Below, in pieces: positions 17,690-26,084 of a stretch of DNA of 64,000 bases. Where the stretch lies: positions 310,001-374,000 of the forward strand of contig CAHJWL010000003.1 of the NCBI GenBank assembly GCA_903642235.1, written 5' to 3'. This DNA is from Acidobacteriaceae bacterium (GTDB lineage: Bacteria > Acidobacteriota > Terriglobia > Terriglobales > Acidobacteriaceae). Below the pieces are notes generated by a model, which was not told the origin of the DNA, did no database searches, and worked only from the letters and a program-made list of their open reading frames with translations. Both the position numbers and the translations under genes were made by a program. Numbering within the stretch: position 1 is the first letter of the stretch; each line of letters begins with the position of its first letter.

Positions 17690-19036
17690 ATGCAGCCATC
17701 CATCATCCGTGCACAACGTGTGGAGAAGTACTACGCTCAGCCGAGCGAGAATCGCATCCAGGTCATCTCACCGACCGATCTGTCGATTCCCGCCGGTGAG
17801 ATCATTGCGCTGCTCGGTCCCTCCGGCTCCGGTAAATCGACCCTCATGCGGATGCTCACCGGCCTCTCCAAGCCCTCGGCCGGCGAGGTCTTCTGGCATG
17901 AAAAGCCGATCGCCTCCGCCAACGTGAACGTCTCGATCGTCTTTCAGAGCTTTGCCCTCTTTCCCTGGCTTACCGTGCTTGAAAACGTCGAGGCGCCCTT
18001 GCAGGCCCGTGGCATGAACGCCGCGGAGCGCCGCAAGCGCTCGCTCCACATCCTCGACACCGTCGGTCTCGACGGCTTCGAACTTGCCTACCCTAAAGAG
18101 CTCTCGGGCGGCATGCGCCAGCGCGTCGGCTTCGCGCGGGCCCTCGTCGTCGAGCCCGAAGTCCTCTTCATGGACGAGCCCTTCTCCGCCCTCGATGTGC
18201 TCACCGCCGAGAACCTTCGCTCCGAACTCCTCGAGCTCTGGCAGAAGAAGACCATTCCCACTCAGGCCATCTTTCTGGTAACCCACAACATCGAGGAAGC
18301 CGTCCTTCTCGCGGATCGCATCATCGTTCTTGGCCGCAACCCGGGCCACGTCCGCACAGACTTCAAGGTTTCCATCGCTCATCCGCGCGATCGCAAGGCC
18401 GCCGCCTTCACCCAGCTGGTCGACTACATCTACAAGGTGCTCACTCAGCCTGACGCCCAGCCGCCGGCTCTGCCCCAGAGTTCCACCGGGAAACGCGTTC
18501 GCGATCAGCGCCTGATGCACTACCAGATGCTTCCGCACGCGCGTCCAGGCGGTATCGCCGGTCTGCTTGAACTTCTGCTCGACCACAATGGCAAGGACGA
18601 TATCTACAAGCTCGCGGATGACCTTGCCTTCGAGGTCGATGACCTTTTACCGATCGTAGACGCCGCCCAGCTTCTTGGCTTTCTCACCGTCACCGAAGGC
18701 GATGCCAGCATCACGCCAACTGGTGCCGAGTTCGCAAACTCCGAGATTCTTCGTCAAAAGGAGCTCTTTCGCAACGCCGCTGTCGAACATGTTCTTCTGC
18801 TCCGCCAGATCGTCCGCGCCATTGAGGCTAAAAGCGACCGCACCGTCTCGGAGGAGTTCTTCCATGACATGCTCGATGAGCAGTTCTCCGAAGAGGAAAC
18901 TCTTCGCCAGCTCGAGACAGCCATCAACTGGGGTCGCTACGCCGAGCTCTTTGACTTCGACGCTTCGCGCCGCCGCTTCTTCCAGTCCGAAGAGATCCCG
19001 CCCGAGCTGGAGAACTCCGCCGAGATCGACGCATGA
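17690..19036 (+). CDS. ABC transporter ATP-binding protein with C-terminal AAA-associated domain
   Basis: Residues 1-260 are a NitT/TauT-type ABC ATPase: Walker A GPSGSGKST, Q-loop FQSFALFPW, signature LSGGMRQR, Walker B VLFMDEPFSALD, and the H-loop VTHN. Residues about 280-430 form an extra helical region (QRLMHYQMLPHARPGG, then FHDMLDEQFSEEETLRQLET) that matches the AAA-associated C-terminal domain seen on some such ATPases. It pairs with the double permease after a 205 nt gap that holds dispersed repeats. No substrate-binding protein is encoded nearby, so the substrate is unknown. Confidence 0.9.
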   Translation: MQPSIIRAQRVEKYYAQPSENRIQVISPTDLSIPAGEIIALLGPSGSGKSTLMRMLTGLSKPSAGEVFWHEKPIASANVNVSIVFQSFALFPWLTVLENVEAPLQARGMNAAERRKRSLHILDTVGLDGFELAYPKELSGGMRQRVGFARALVVEPEVLFMDEPFSALDVLTAENLRSELLELWQKKTIPTQAIFLVTHNIEEAVLLADRIIVLGRNPGHVRTDFKVSIAHPRDRKAAAFTQLVDYIYKVLTQPDAQPPALPQSSTGKRVRDQRLMHYQMLPHARPGGIAGLLELLLDHNGKDDIYKLADDLAFEVDDLLPIVDAAQLLGFLTVTEGDASITPTGAEFANSEILRQKELFRNAAVEHVLLLRQIVRAIEAKSDRTVSEEFFHDMLDEQFSEEETLRQLETAINWGRYAELFDFDASRRRFFQSEEIPPELENSAEIDA

Positions 19037-19050
19037 CCGGAGTCTCCCCC

Positions 19051-19129
19051 GTCATCCCGACCGAAGCGCAACGTATGGACCGTCGCGGTCTGCGTCCTCT
19101 TTGTTGTCATCCCGTAGAGATCTGCTGTT
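19051..19129. repeat. Two short dispersed repeat units between ABC genes
   Basis: The gap between the ATPase and permease genes holds GTCATCCCGACCGAAGCG at 19051-19068 and TGTCATCCCGTAGAGATCTG at 19105-19124. The first recurs in variant form at 21057, 26003 and, weakly, inside uvrC; the second recurs almost exactly at 46393 and 46441. They are non-coding, lie outside genes, and look like small REP-type elements rather than an insertion sequence. The 205 nt gap has no other recognisable content. Confidence 0.6.
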
Positions 19130-19241
19130 CGACCCCGTGGACCAGCCGAGCACCCTTCGTTCAGAGGTCCGGCTCACCTTCTGCCTCTGTGCTCCGTGTC
19201 CCGGCTGAGAGCCACAGCTCATATGCGAGCCACTGCTTCCG

Positions 19242-21017
19242 ATGATTGACCTCCGTAACAGCTTCGCCACCATGCGCCCCGGCGAAACCCTCGCCCGCTC
19301 GCAGGCGCTTCGGCGCACGTGGCCGTTTGTGCTCGATCTCGTCGTTGCCGTGATCGGCTTGGCCTTCTTCTACGGCATCGTTCGTATCGGGCATTACTGG
19401 TTCGGCCATCCCGTCCCGGCGATTGAGATCTCGCTCAGCCCGCGCGCGCTCCCGCTCTACGCCTTCTACTCCGTCGTCCGCATCTCGCTCGCCTACTTCC
19501 TGTCTCTGGCGTTCGCCATCGGCTACGGCTACCTTGCCGCCTACAACAAGCGCCTGGAAGCGCTTATGCTGGCCGCACTCGACATCCTGCAATCCATTCC
19601 GGTGCTCAGCTTCCTCCCCGGCGTCATGCTGGCCATGGTGGCACTCTTCCCGACGCGCCAGATCGGTGTTGAACTCGGCGCCATCCTGCTCATCTTCACA
19701 GGCGCCGTCTGGAACATGGCGTTCTCCTTCTACTCCTCGCTTCGCAGCATCCCCAAAGAGCTCCGCGAAGCCACCGAGATCTACAGCTTCTCCCGCGTGC
19801 AGCGGCTGCTCCAGCTCGAGCTTCCCTACGCCGCCATCGGCTTGATCTGGAACTCCATCATGTCCGTCGCCGGCGCCTGGTTCTTCCTGATGGCCTGCGA
19901 GATGTTCGTCCTCGGTCCGCGTGACTTCCGTCTTCCTGGTCTCGGCTCTTACCTGCAGACCGCCGCCTCCGTCGGCAACGGCCATGCCATCCTCTGGGCC
20001 CTGACCACGATGGTCATGATCATCGTCCTCACCGATCAGCTCATCTGGCGTCCTGTCATCGCCTGGAGCGATCGTTTCAAGTTCGAACAGGTCGAGGGCA
20101 AAGCCCGCGTTCGCTCGCCGCTTCTCCACTTGGTGCAGAACTCCCGCATGATGAAGCATCTCGGCGGCGGTGTTGCCGCTCGGCTTGAAGAGCGTCATTA
20201 CCACGCTGTCGCGCTCCGCCGTGAAACCAGATTGAGCGGTGCCGGCATCGTTCGCACTAGCACCAGCCATCCGGCGTCCTTCATCCTGCGCATCTCGCTT
20301 GGTCTGCTTCTGCTCATCGGCGTTCTCACTCTCGCCGGCCACGCCCTCACCCTGCTGCGCCACGTTCGCCCTGACCAGCTACTCAACATCCTCAAGGGCG
20401 CCGCCGCTACCTTCCTCCGCGTCAACGTCGCTCTTCTTCTCGCCTCTGCCTGGACCATCCCCGTGGGCGTCGCGATCGGCTTCCAGCCCAGGCTCGCCCG
20501 TATCGCCCAGCCCCTCGCGCAGATCGCCGCCTCCGTCCCTGCTACAGCGCTCTTCCCCGTCCTCTTGCTGGCCCTCATTCGTTATGGCGGCGGCATGGGC
20601 ATTGGTTCCATCGCCCTCATGCTCCTCGGCACCCAGTGGTACATCCTCTTCAACGTCATCGCCGGCGCGATGGCCATCCCCAACGACCTGAAAGAAGTCG
20701 CCACCCTCTTCCACTTCACCCGCTGGCAGCGCTGGCGCACCGTCATCCTCCCGGGCATCTTTCCGTTTCTGATCACCGGCCTCGTCACCGCCTCCGGTGG
20801 CGCCTGGAACGCCTCCATCATCGCCGAGTACTTCCCGCTCAAGAACCAGATCCTCCAAACCACCGGCCTCGGCAACCAGATCTCCGTCGCCACCGCCGCC
20901 GGCGAGTTCCAGATCCTGCTCCTCGCCACCATCGTCATGGCCCTGATGGTCGTCACCATCAATCGCCTGGTCTGGCGCCCCCTCTTCCGCCTCGCCGAAA
21001 CCCGCTACCGTCTCTAG
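19242..21017 (+). CDS. Double-domain ABC transporter permease (NitT/TauT-like)
   Basis: The 591-residue protein holds two binding-protein-dependent permease domains in tandem. The first (about residues 25-265) has a coupling helix motif around IPKELREATEIYSFSR; the second (about 345-590) has IPNDLKEVATLFHFTR at the same place. Each half has about six hydrophobic segments. A single chain would thus replace a homodimer, driven by the upstream ATPase. Related fused permeases occur in Acidobacteria and Proteobacteria and are often annotated as nitrate/sulfonate transporters; no residue here fixes the substrate. Confidence 0.88.
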   Translation: MIDLRNSFATMRPGETLARSQALRRTWPFVLDLVVAVIGLAFFYGIVRIGHYWFGHPVPAIEISLSPRALPLYAFYSVVRISLAYFLSLAFAIGYGYLAAYNKRLEALMLAALDILQSIPVLSFLPGVMLAMVALFPTRQIGVELGAILLIFTGAVWNMAFSFYSSLRSIPKELREATEIYSFSRVQRLLQLELPYAAIGLIWNSIMSVAGAWFFLMACEMFVLGPRDFRLPGLGSYLQTAASVGNGHAILWALTTMVMIIVLTDQLIWRPVIAWSDRFKFEQVEGKARVRSPLLHLVQNSRMMKHLGGGVAARLEERHYHAVALRRETRLSGAGIVRTSTSHPASFILRISLGLLLLIGVLTLAGHALTLLRHVRPDQLLNILKGAAATFLRVNVALLLASAWTIPVGVAIGFQPRLARIAQPLAQIAASVPATALFPVLLLALIRYGGGMGIGSIALMLLGTQWYILFNVIAGAMAIPNDLKEVATLFHFTRWQRWRTVILPGIFPFLITGLVTASGGAWNASIIAEYFPLKNQILQTTGLGNQISVATAAGEFQILLLATIVMALMVVTINRLVWRPLFRLAETRYRL

Positions 21018-21056
21018 CGGAACACCCCTGCCTCCTCTAAGACCCGTTTTGGAGCC

Positions 21057-21101
21057 GTCATCCCGACCGGAGCTCATCGAACTGGAGAAACCCTCATCTG
21101 C
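21057..21101. repeat. Dispersed intergenic repeat, GTCATCCCGACCGGAG type
   Basis: GTCATCCCGACCGGAGCTCA followed by CGAACTGGAGAAACCC lies just after the permease stop. It shares its first 13 bases with the copy at 19051 and the CCGGAGT...TGGAGAGACCC layout with the copy inside uvrC at 63901. It has no coding capacity. Function is unknown; REP-like elements can cap transcripts. Confidence 0.5.
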
Positions 21102-21211
21102 CGAACTCAAGCGGCCGCAAGTCGATTACCCTAGGGTTCCTCATCCAAATCCCCTCCACATTCCGCTTGACACTCTTCCCCCACAGAATGAAATGGCACC
21201 AGACGCAAAAG

Positions 21212-21243
21212 CGCCTCGGAATAGCGTCAACTATTCCGAGGCG
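21212..21243 (-). terminator. Intrinsic terminator of the 37-residue peptide gene
   Basis: A perfect 13 bp stem (CGCCTCGGAATAG paired with CTATTCCGAGGCG) with a 6 nt loop begins 5 nt after the stop codon of the small gene. On the minus strand it is followed by CTTTTGCG, a short U tract. Strong stem, small loop and position right after a gene support a Rho-independent terminator. Confidence 0.8.
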
Positions 21244-21248
21244 GGTTG

Positions 21249-21362
21249 TTAGAGCTTCATCGGAAGAATCACGGCGATCAGCGCCATTGCAACTAGCACC
21301 AGAAGTACAGCTCCGGGTACCGTCACAGTGCTCTGAGCCTTAACCGATCCAAATCGCTTCAA
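21249..21362 (-). CDS. 37-residue single-pass membrane peptide, TTG start
   Basis: This short gene (MKRFGSVKAQ...VILPMKL) has a basic N-terminus and one hydrophobic span (about residues 16-34, VPGAVLLVLVAMALIAVIL). Support for it being real: a perfect AAAGGAGG Shine-Dalgarno 8 nt before the TTG, a strong terminator 5 nt after the stop, and a structured leader upstream. It could begin 3 codons earlier at GTG 21371, but that codon overlaps the SD. It follows the AI-2E family gene on the same strand. No family is recognised; a small regulator or stabiliser of a membrane protein is one possibility. Confidence 0.7.
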   Translation of the reverse strand: MKRFGSVKAQSTVTVPGAVLLVLVAMALIAVILPMKL

Positions 21363-21390
21363 AGCAACCACCTCCTTTCGTTGTGAAACA

Positions 21391-21443
21391 CGCCCCGCGG
21401 CCTCTAACCCCGGGGCGATATGTTTTCGCGCTAGGGCGAAAAC
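21391..21443 (-). promoter_or_regulatory. Two hairpins in the leader of the 37-residue peptide gene
   Basis: Upstream of the small gene are two hairpins: GTTTTCGC/GCGAAAAC (8 bp, loop 6, 21422-21443) and CGCCCCG/CGGGGCG (7 bp, 21391-21417). Neither is followed by a U tract on the minus strand, so they are not obvious terminators. They may form a structured 5' leader that controls access to the strong ribosome binding site, or stabilise the 3' end of the upstream AI-2E transcript. No riboswitch class is recognised. Confidence 0.4.
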
Positions 21444-21560
21444 GTCTTCATCACACCGCAGGTACCCGTGCGCTGACGCTCGAAAGGTGGCAGATCAAGT
21501 ACCCGCCCCGACGTCCCTTACTCCTCTCCCACAAAAGCAACATCTCAAGCAGCACTCCAC

Positions 21561-22088
21561 CTAGATCCGCTCACCACCCTTCCGCCCCGCAAATGCAAAC
21601 ACCGCCGCCAGCAGCGGCGGCGCAATCAGTACGCCCCATGGCGGAATCAGCACCCCCAGCACGATCGGTCCCAGCAGCGCTGCCCACCACGGCACCAGTG
21701 TCGACCGATGCAGTACATAGGGCCCGATCACCAGACCCTCCAGCACCACAATGATTGCGTACAGCCCCAGCACATACCCCAGCCGGTACCAGTCCTCACC
21801 CCCCGAGTTCGTCACCGCTACGCTCAGGACCGGCCCGATAAGCGCAATCATCCCCCCAAAACTCGGAATAAACTGGCATAACGCTCCCAGCAGCGCCCAT
21901 AGCGGCGCCAGCGGCACATGCAGCAACTCCAGGCCGACCAGCCATAGCACCCCCACCAGCAGCGCATCAAGCGTGGTCGCGCGCCACCACCCCAGCAGTG
22001 CCCCGCCCGTAGTTGAGAGCACCGACGGCCTGCCTTCCGGCTCTACGCCCGCCCGTTGGCGCTCGATCTTCCCGTCCCGCTCCGCCAT
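21561..22088 (-). CDS. Short AI-2E family (PerM-like) membrane protein
   Basis: The C-terminal half of the AI-2E/PerM family is clear: [23 protein letters not shown], then [19 protein letters not shown] and [14 protein letters not shown] with several membrane spans. ATG 22088 has GGAGGAG upstream and gives 175 residues, about half of the usual 350. The frame is open to 22298 but that extension is highly charged and overlaps purQ's promoter region, so it is probably not translated. It is either an N-terminally truncated remnant or a genuine half-size variant. It is divergent from purQ. Confidence 0.7.
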   Translation of the reverse strand: MAERDGKIERQRAGVEPEGRPSVLSTTGGALLGWWRATTLDALLVGVLWLVGLELLHVPLAPLWALLGALCQFIPSFGGMIALIGPVLSVAVTNSGGEDWYRLGYVLGLYAIIVVLEGLVIGPYVLHRSTLVPWWAALLGPIVLGVLIPPWGVLIAPPLLAAVFAFAGRKGGERI

Positions 22089-22196
22089 CGCTCTCCTCCG
22101 CAACTCCTCGCCAACTCTACATCGCTCCCAGACCCGCCACATTCCTCCCCTCGCCTCTTCCCTATCCTGAGCCTCACTCCCTGCTACCCTTCTCCT

Positions 22197-22892
22197 ATGA
22201 AGTTCGGCGTCCTCGTCTTTCCCGGCTCCAACTGCGACCATGACACCCACAACGTCCTCGCTCGCGAGCTCAGCGCTCCCGTCACCTATCTCTGGCACGC
22301 ATCCAACGACCTCGAAGGCTGCGATGCCATCCTTGTGCCCGGCGGCTTTGCCTATGGTGACTACCTTCGTACCGGCGCCATCGCGCGCTTCGCCCCCATC
22401 ATGCAGTCCGTTGCAAAGTTCGCCGCCTCAGGCGGACTCGTCCTGGGTATCTGCAACGGCTTCCAGATCCTCTGTGAGTCCGGCCTCCTTCCCGGTGCTC
22501 TCATGCGCAATCGTGGACAGCGCTATATCTGCAAGCAGGTCCACCTCCGCACCGAATGCGCCGATTCGCCCTTCACCCACACCACGCCGCGCGGAACCGT
22601 CCTCCAGATGCCCATCGGCCACATGGAAGGCAACTACTTCTGTGATGACGCCACCCTCATAGCACTGCACCATCAGGACCGCATCGCCTTTCGCTATTCA
22701 ACCGCCGCCGGCGACGTCACCCCCGCCGCCAACCCGAATGGCTCTCTCGAGAACATCGCCGGCATACTCTCTGAAGGCCGTAATGTCCTCGGCTTGATGC
22801 CTCACCCTGACCGCTCCAGTGAATCGCTGCTTGGCTCCAGCGACGGTCTACGCCTGTTCCAGTCCCTCGCCGAGTCCCTCGCGACTGCCTGA
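22197..22892 (+). CDS. purQ: Phosphoribosylformylglycinamidine synthase subunit PurQ
   Basis: [16 protein letters not shown] is the standard PurQ start, followed by the class I amidotransferase elbow [10 protein letters not shown] (catalytic Cys) and the His/Glu pair in [10 protein letters not shown]. It supplies ammonia from glutamine to PurL for FGAM formation in purine synthesis. 231 residues is normal for the small-PurQ (PurQLS) type. ATG 22197 follows a pyrimidine-rich leader without a good SD. purS and purL are not adjacent. Confidence 0.96.
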   Translation: MKFGVLVFPGSNCDHDTHNVLARELSAPVTYLWHASNDLEGCDAILVPGGFAYGDYLRTGAIARFAPIMQSVAKFAASGGLVLGICNGFQILCESGLLPGALMRNRGQRYICKQVHLRTECADSPFTHTTPRGTVLQMPIGHMEGNYFCDDATLIALHHQDRIAFRYSTAAGDVTPAANPNGSLENIAGILSEGRNVLGLMPHPDRSSESLLGSSDGLRLFQSLAESLATA

Positions 22893-22938
22893 TCCGTAAA
22901 CGATGACCGCCCGCGCGCTGCGTCGTGGCAAACAGCAA

Positions 22939-23310
22939 CTACCCGGCACCGAGCGTCCACCCCAACCACACCAGCAACCCAAATAGTCCCAGAGCATCGA
23001 GCACCATGGCAGCGCCTGCGCCAAGAGTGAAGCAGACAGCAGATCGCAGCCGGTAGGCCGCACGCAGAGTGAATGCAAGGAGCAACGGTGCCGTCAGCTG
23101 AAGAGCGACAAACACCAGACCCCAAAGCACAGCATGGGTGTGGAGCTCTCGCACGCTGTCCTGTTCCCGTCCTAAACTGGGCCAGCGAAGCTGAACGAAG
23201 GCAGCCTCATTGGCTCGCATCGCCAGGGCCAGGACCGGAACCGAGACACTCCAGACAAGCAGGCTCACCACAATGCCTGCACGCCCAAGTCGCCTGGCCT
23301 GAGCATCCAT
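22939..23310 (-). CDS. Small membrane protein of unknown function
   Basis: A 123-residue protein with three hydrophobic segments (about residues 12-30, 60-82, 92-118), including VLWGLVFVALQLTAPLLLAF and a C-terminal leucine/glycine-rich span. No family is recognised. It is convergent with purQ and lies downstream of thiG in the same direction, only 24 nt after it, so it may be co-transcribed with thiG. The codon choice is somewhat less GC3-rich than in nearby genes. I consider it likely a real gene because of the clear membrane pattern. Confidence 0.55.
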   Translation of the reverse strand: MDAQARRLGRAGIVVSLLVWSVSVPVLALAMRANEAAFVQLRWPSLGREQDSVRELHTHAVLWGLVFVALQLTAPLLLAFTLRAAYRLRSAVCFTLGAGAAMVLDALGLFGLLVWLGWTLGAG

Positions 23311-23334
23311 AGTCAGACCGAGCCAGGGGCAACC

Positions 23335-24105
23335 CTAGCGCGACACACCTTCAAGCGGCGAACTTGCAGAAGCATAGAGCCGTCGCGGCATGCGGCCTGC
23401 CAGGAAAGCCTGTCGGCCCGCGAGCACACCATGCTGCATCGCCTCTGCCATCAGGATCGGATCGGTAGCTCCCGCAATTGCAGTGTTCAGCAGCACCGCG
23501 TCAAAGCCCATCTCCATCGCCAACGCCGCGTCCGACGCAGTTCCCAGACCGGCATCAACGATCAGCGGCACCTCCGTAATCAGTTCCCGGAGCATGCGGA
23601 GCGTATGCCCATTCGCTACGCCCACACCCGTTCCAATCGGCGCGCCGAGAGGCATCACAGCCGCCGCCCCCACGTCGATAAGTCGCCGCGCAAACACAAT
23701 ATCGTCAGAGGTATACGGCAGAACCGTAAACCCTTCCTTAACCAGAGTCTCTGTGGCTTCAAGCGTCGCTTGCACATCAGGGTAAAGCGTTGCCTGATCG
23801 CCAATGACCTCAACCTTTACCCAATCGGAGAGTCCTACCTCGCGGCCGAGACGCGCTGCCCGAATCGCCTCTTCAGCTGTGTAGCACCCGGCTGTATTTG
23901 GAAGCAGGAAGTAACGTCGGGGATCAATGAAGTCAAGGAGAGATTCACTCGATCGATCCAGATTCACCCGGCGGACCGCAACCGTCACAATCTCTGCACC
24001 AGAAGCTTCGATAGCGGCCTGAGTCTCTGCGCCATCCTTGTACTTTCCCGTGCCTACAATAAGTCTTGACTGGAAGGCGCGGCCTGCAATCACCAAAGGA
24101 GTCAT
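23335..24105 (-). CDS. thiG: Thiazole synthase
   Basis: [24 protein letters not shown] is the ThiG N-terminus; VKVEVIGD holds the Schiff-base Lys, and [12 protein letters not shown] and [12 protein letters not shown] are the TIM-barrel phosphate loops. ThiG builds the thiazole phosphate of thiamin from DXP, dehydroglycine and ThiS-thiocarboxylate. ATG 24105 is the family start; the open frame upstream to GTG 24255 is likely untranslated leader. thiS, thiH/O and thiE are not next to it. I saw no TPP riboswitch core in the leader. Confidence 0.94.
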   Translation of the reverse strand: MTPLVIAGRAFQSRLIVGTGKYKDGAETQAAIEASGAEIVTVAVRRVNLDRSSESLLDFIDPRRYFLLPNTAGCYTAEEAIRAARLGREVGLSDWVKVEVIGDQATLYPDVQATLEATETLVKEGFTVLPYTSDDIVFARRLIDVGAAAVMPLGAPIGTGVGVANGHTLRMLRELITEVPLIVDAGLGTASDAALAMEMGFDAVLLNTAIAGATDPILMAEAMQHGVLAGRQAFLAGRMPRRLYASASSPLEGVSR

Positions 24106-24275
24106 ACGTGTCCCATCGGCATTCATGCCGGAACGCAAACGGCCCGCACTCATAAATGAGCTGCGAGCCGTCTGGCGGTGAACTGTTGAGATTGACCTGA
24201 GGGCACCCGTCTTCGGATGGGCCTCGGTGGAGAAACAACTGCTGATGAAAACCACCAGGTCTAGAGCGAAGTGCC

Positions 24276-24341
24276 CTAAGCCTCAGTCACCTCACGTACG
24301 TTGATGCAACTATTACAGTCTGATTTCATAGGCTGGATCAT
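24276..24341 (-). CDS. Candidate 21-residue peptide with CxxC and extended anti-SD match
   Basis: [21 protein letters not shown] (or from the second Met, 17 residues) reads from ATG 24341 or 24329 to TAG at 24276-24278. The RNA segment at 24350-24331 is complementary to nearly the whole 3' end of bacterial 16S rRNA (GGCTGGATCACCTCCTTTC) with one bulged base, far beyond a normal SD. A promoter-like pair lies just upstream. It is placed before thiG in the same direction with 150-170 nt between. Either a real small peptide, a leader peptide for thiG, or a ribosome-binding RNA element. Confidence 0.4.
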   Translation of the reverse strand: MIQPMKSDCNSCINVREVTEA

Positions 24342-24362
24342 CCTCCTTTCCCGTGTAAGAAC

Positions 24363-24392
24363 AACATAAAGCCTGGGGTGGCCCGAGTGCAA
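24363..24392 (-). promoter_or_regulatory. Candidate sigma70-type promoter for the small ORF/thiG
   Basis: On the minus strand TTGCAC (24392-24387) and TATGTT (24368-24363) are separated by 18 nt. Transcription would start near 24356, about 6 nt before the extended SD. The 406 nt between thiG (24105) and the porin gene (24512) contains this promoter, the 21-residue ORF and thiG leader on the minus strand; on the plus strand it must also hold the porin promoter, which I could not place. Confidence 0.35.
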
Positions 24393-24511
24393 GTGGACTC
24401 CTGGTGCTCTTTTGATCTGACAAAATCAAGGGCCAACTCCTCTCCTAGGGACACCGCGCGCCGGGCTGAATTTAACCCTTTCCAAACAGCTTCGCCGCGT
24501 AAACTTTCCTG

Positions 24512-25927
24512 ATGCGCTTCGGCATCACTTTTCTGGTCACCGCACTGCTGTCTCCGTGCGCCCTGGCGCAGGCGGATAAGACGAACCTGTCGCCAGTCAA
24601 AGACGCTCCAGCTGTCACCTCCACTGCTCCCACCCTGTTTCCTCACTCGGACACCGCGCGGTATCTCGTCTCCGGCCAGGCCAACATCATCTTCCAGGCT
24701 CATGCCCCCTTCCACTCGCCATACGACGGCCTCAACTCTCTTCAGGGCCGCGGGGAGTACAAGACCTCTCTGCTCGGAACGCTGTATCTCGGCTACCAGC
24801 TTCGGCGATCGCCCGCCTCCGCAACCGACGTCATCCTGGACGTCGAATCATCGGGCGGCCGCGGCATCAGTCAGGCTCTTGGCCTCGCCGGCTTTACCAA
24901 CCTCGACGTGGTTCGCAACCCAAACCTCGGCTCCAAACCCTACATTGCCCGCATTCAGCTCCACCAGACACTCGGCCTCTCCAGCCGAACGGTGGAGGTC
25001 GACCGGACACAGTTCTCGCTTGCGACGCAGGCCCCGGAGCGCCGGCTGGAGTTCCACATCGGCCGTATGAGTCTGCCGGACTACCTGGACCAGAACTTCA
25101 GCGGCTCGGACAGCCATCTGCAATTCATGAACTGGACCGTCGACAACAACGGCGCATGGGACTACGCCGCTGACACCCGCGGCTACACCTATGCTGCGGT
25201 CGCCGAATACGATGATCGGCTCTTCTCCGCGCGCTATGCCCTTGCCCTCATGCCAAAGGTGGCCAATGGACCCGACCTGGACTGGGCGCTCCGCCGCGCA
25301 AACGGCCAGAATGCCGAGGTGGAACTGCACCACGGCCTTCTCGGCTCGCTGCTTCCAGCAGAACGCAGCGGAAAACTACGCCTTCTTGGCTACGCGAACC
25401 ATGCCCACATGGGCCTCTATCGCGATGCGGTCAATGCCGCACTGGCCAGTCCCGGAACAGTCCCGAACATCCTCGATCATGAGCGCTTCAGCTCCGTCAA
25501 ATACGGTCTGGCTGCCAACTTCGAGCAGGAGTACCTCGCCGACTCCCGCATCTTCGGTCGCTTCGGCTGGAACGAGGGCCAGCACGAGTCATGGGCATAC
25601 ACCGAGGTCGATCAAACCTACGAGCTTGGCGCCGACCTCGGTGGCACACACTGGTCACGGCCCTACGACAAGCTCGGCCTCGCCTTTGTCTCAAACGCGA
25701 TCAAGCGCGATCACCAGAACTATCTCCGTCTTGGCGGTCACGGCTTCCTGCTCGGCGATGGGCGCCTGAACTACACCCGCGAAGACATCCTCGAGGCCTA
25801 CTACACGCTCCACGCCTGGCACGGGATCTACTATGCCCTCGATGCTCAATTCGTCGAGCATCCCGGCTATAACCAGGATCGCGGCCCTGTGCTGGTCGAG
25901 GGCGTTCGCATGCACGTCGACTTCTAA
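24512..25927 (+). CDS. OprB-type carbohydrate-selective outer membrane porin
   Basis: A signal peptide (MRFGITFLVTALLSPCALAQ) is followed by a beta-barrel sequence with alternating aromatic strands. LLGTLYLGYQLRR, VILDVESSGGRGISQALGLAG, RLEFHIGRMSLPDYLD and WALRRANGQNAEVELHHGLL resemble the OprB family (PF04966). The C-terminus ends in Phe (MHVDF), as expected for outer membrane insertion. 471 residues is normal. The porin would let sugars or oligosaccharides diffuse across the outer membrane; no sugar operon is adjacent. Confidence 0.85.
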   Translation: MRFGITFLVTALLSPCALAQADKTNLSPVKDAPAVTSTAPTLFPHSDTARYLVSGQANIIFQAHAPFHSPYDGLNSLQGRGEYKTSLLGTLYLGYQLRRSPASATDVILDVESSGGRGISQALGLAGFTNLDVVRNPNLGSKPYIARIQLHQTLGLSSRTVEVDRTQFSLATQAPERRLEFHIGRMSLPDYLDQNFSGSDSHLQFMNWTVDNNGAWDYAADTRGYTYAAVAEYDDRLFSARYALALMPKVANGPDLDWALRRANGQNAEVELHHGLLGSLLPAERSGKLRLLGYANHAHMGLYRDAVNAALASPGTVPNILDHERFSSVKYGLAANFEQEYLADSRIFGRFGWNEGQHESWAYTEVDQTYELGADLGGTHWSRPYDKLGLAFVSNAIKRDHQNYLRLGGHGFLLGDGRLNYTREDILEAYYTLHAWHGIYYALDAQFVEHPGYNQDRGPVLVEGVRMHVDF

Positions 25928-25966
25928 GCTGTCTTCCGTCGTCGACCGCACTCGCGTAAAGAAAGC

Positions 25967-26033
25967 CGGCCTGTGCAGCCTTCAGAAGAGCGAATCGCCT
26001 GATGTCCCGACCGAAGCGAGAGGCTACAGGCCG
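25967..26033. repeat. Dispersed repeat flanked by inverted CGGCCTGT/ACAGGCCG
   Basis: CGGCCTGT (25967-25974) and ACAGGCCG (26026-26033) are exact inverted repeats around a core with TGTCCCGACCGAAGCGAGAG. The core matches the repeat at 19051. The inverted ends give the element a stem-loop form between the porin gene and the prepilin peptidase gene, consistent with a REP-like unit that may also end the porin transcript. Confidence 0.5.
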
Positions 26034-26084
26034 TAACGATCATCTTTCGCGCAGGACCCCCGCCCCTATACTCAAGGAAGACCG

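Noticed and set aside
19161-20363. Antisense 400-codon frame over the ABC permease
   Set aside because: Composition is E/D/G/R-biased and it lies opposite a permease with clear membrane segments and motifs.
22089-22298. N-terminal extension of the AI-2E protein
   Set aside because: Highly charged, overlaps purQ and its promoter, and the internal ATG has a good SD.
24106-24255. TPP riboswitch in the thiG leader
   Set aside because: The conserved CUGAGA core and pairing pattern were not found.
24367-24380. 14-base identity to the E. coli lac promoter/pUC region (TAAAGCCTGGGGTG)
   Set aside because: Short, without flanking vector sequence; best read as chance.
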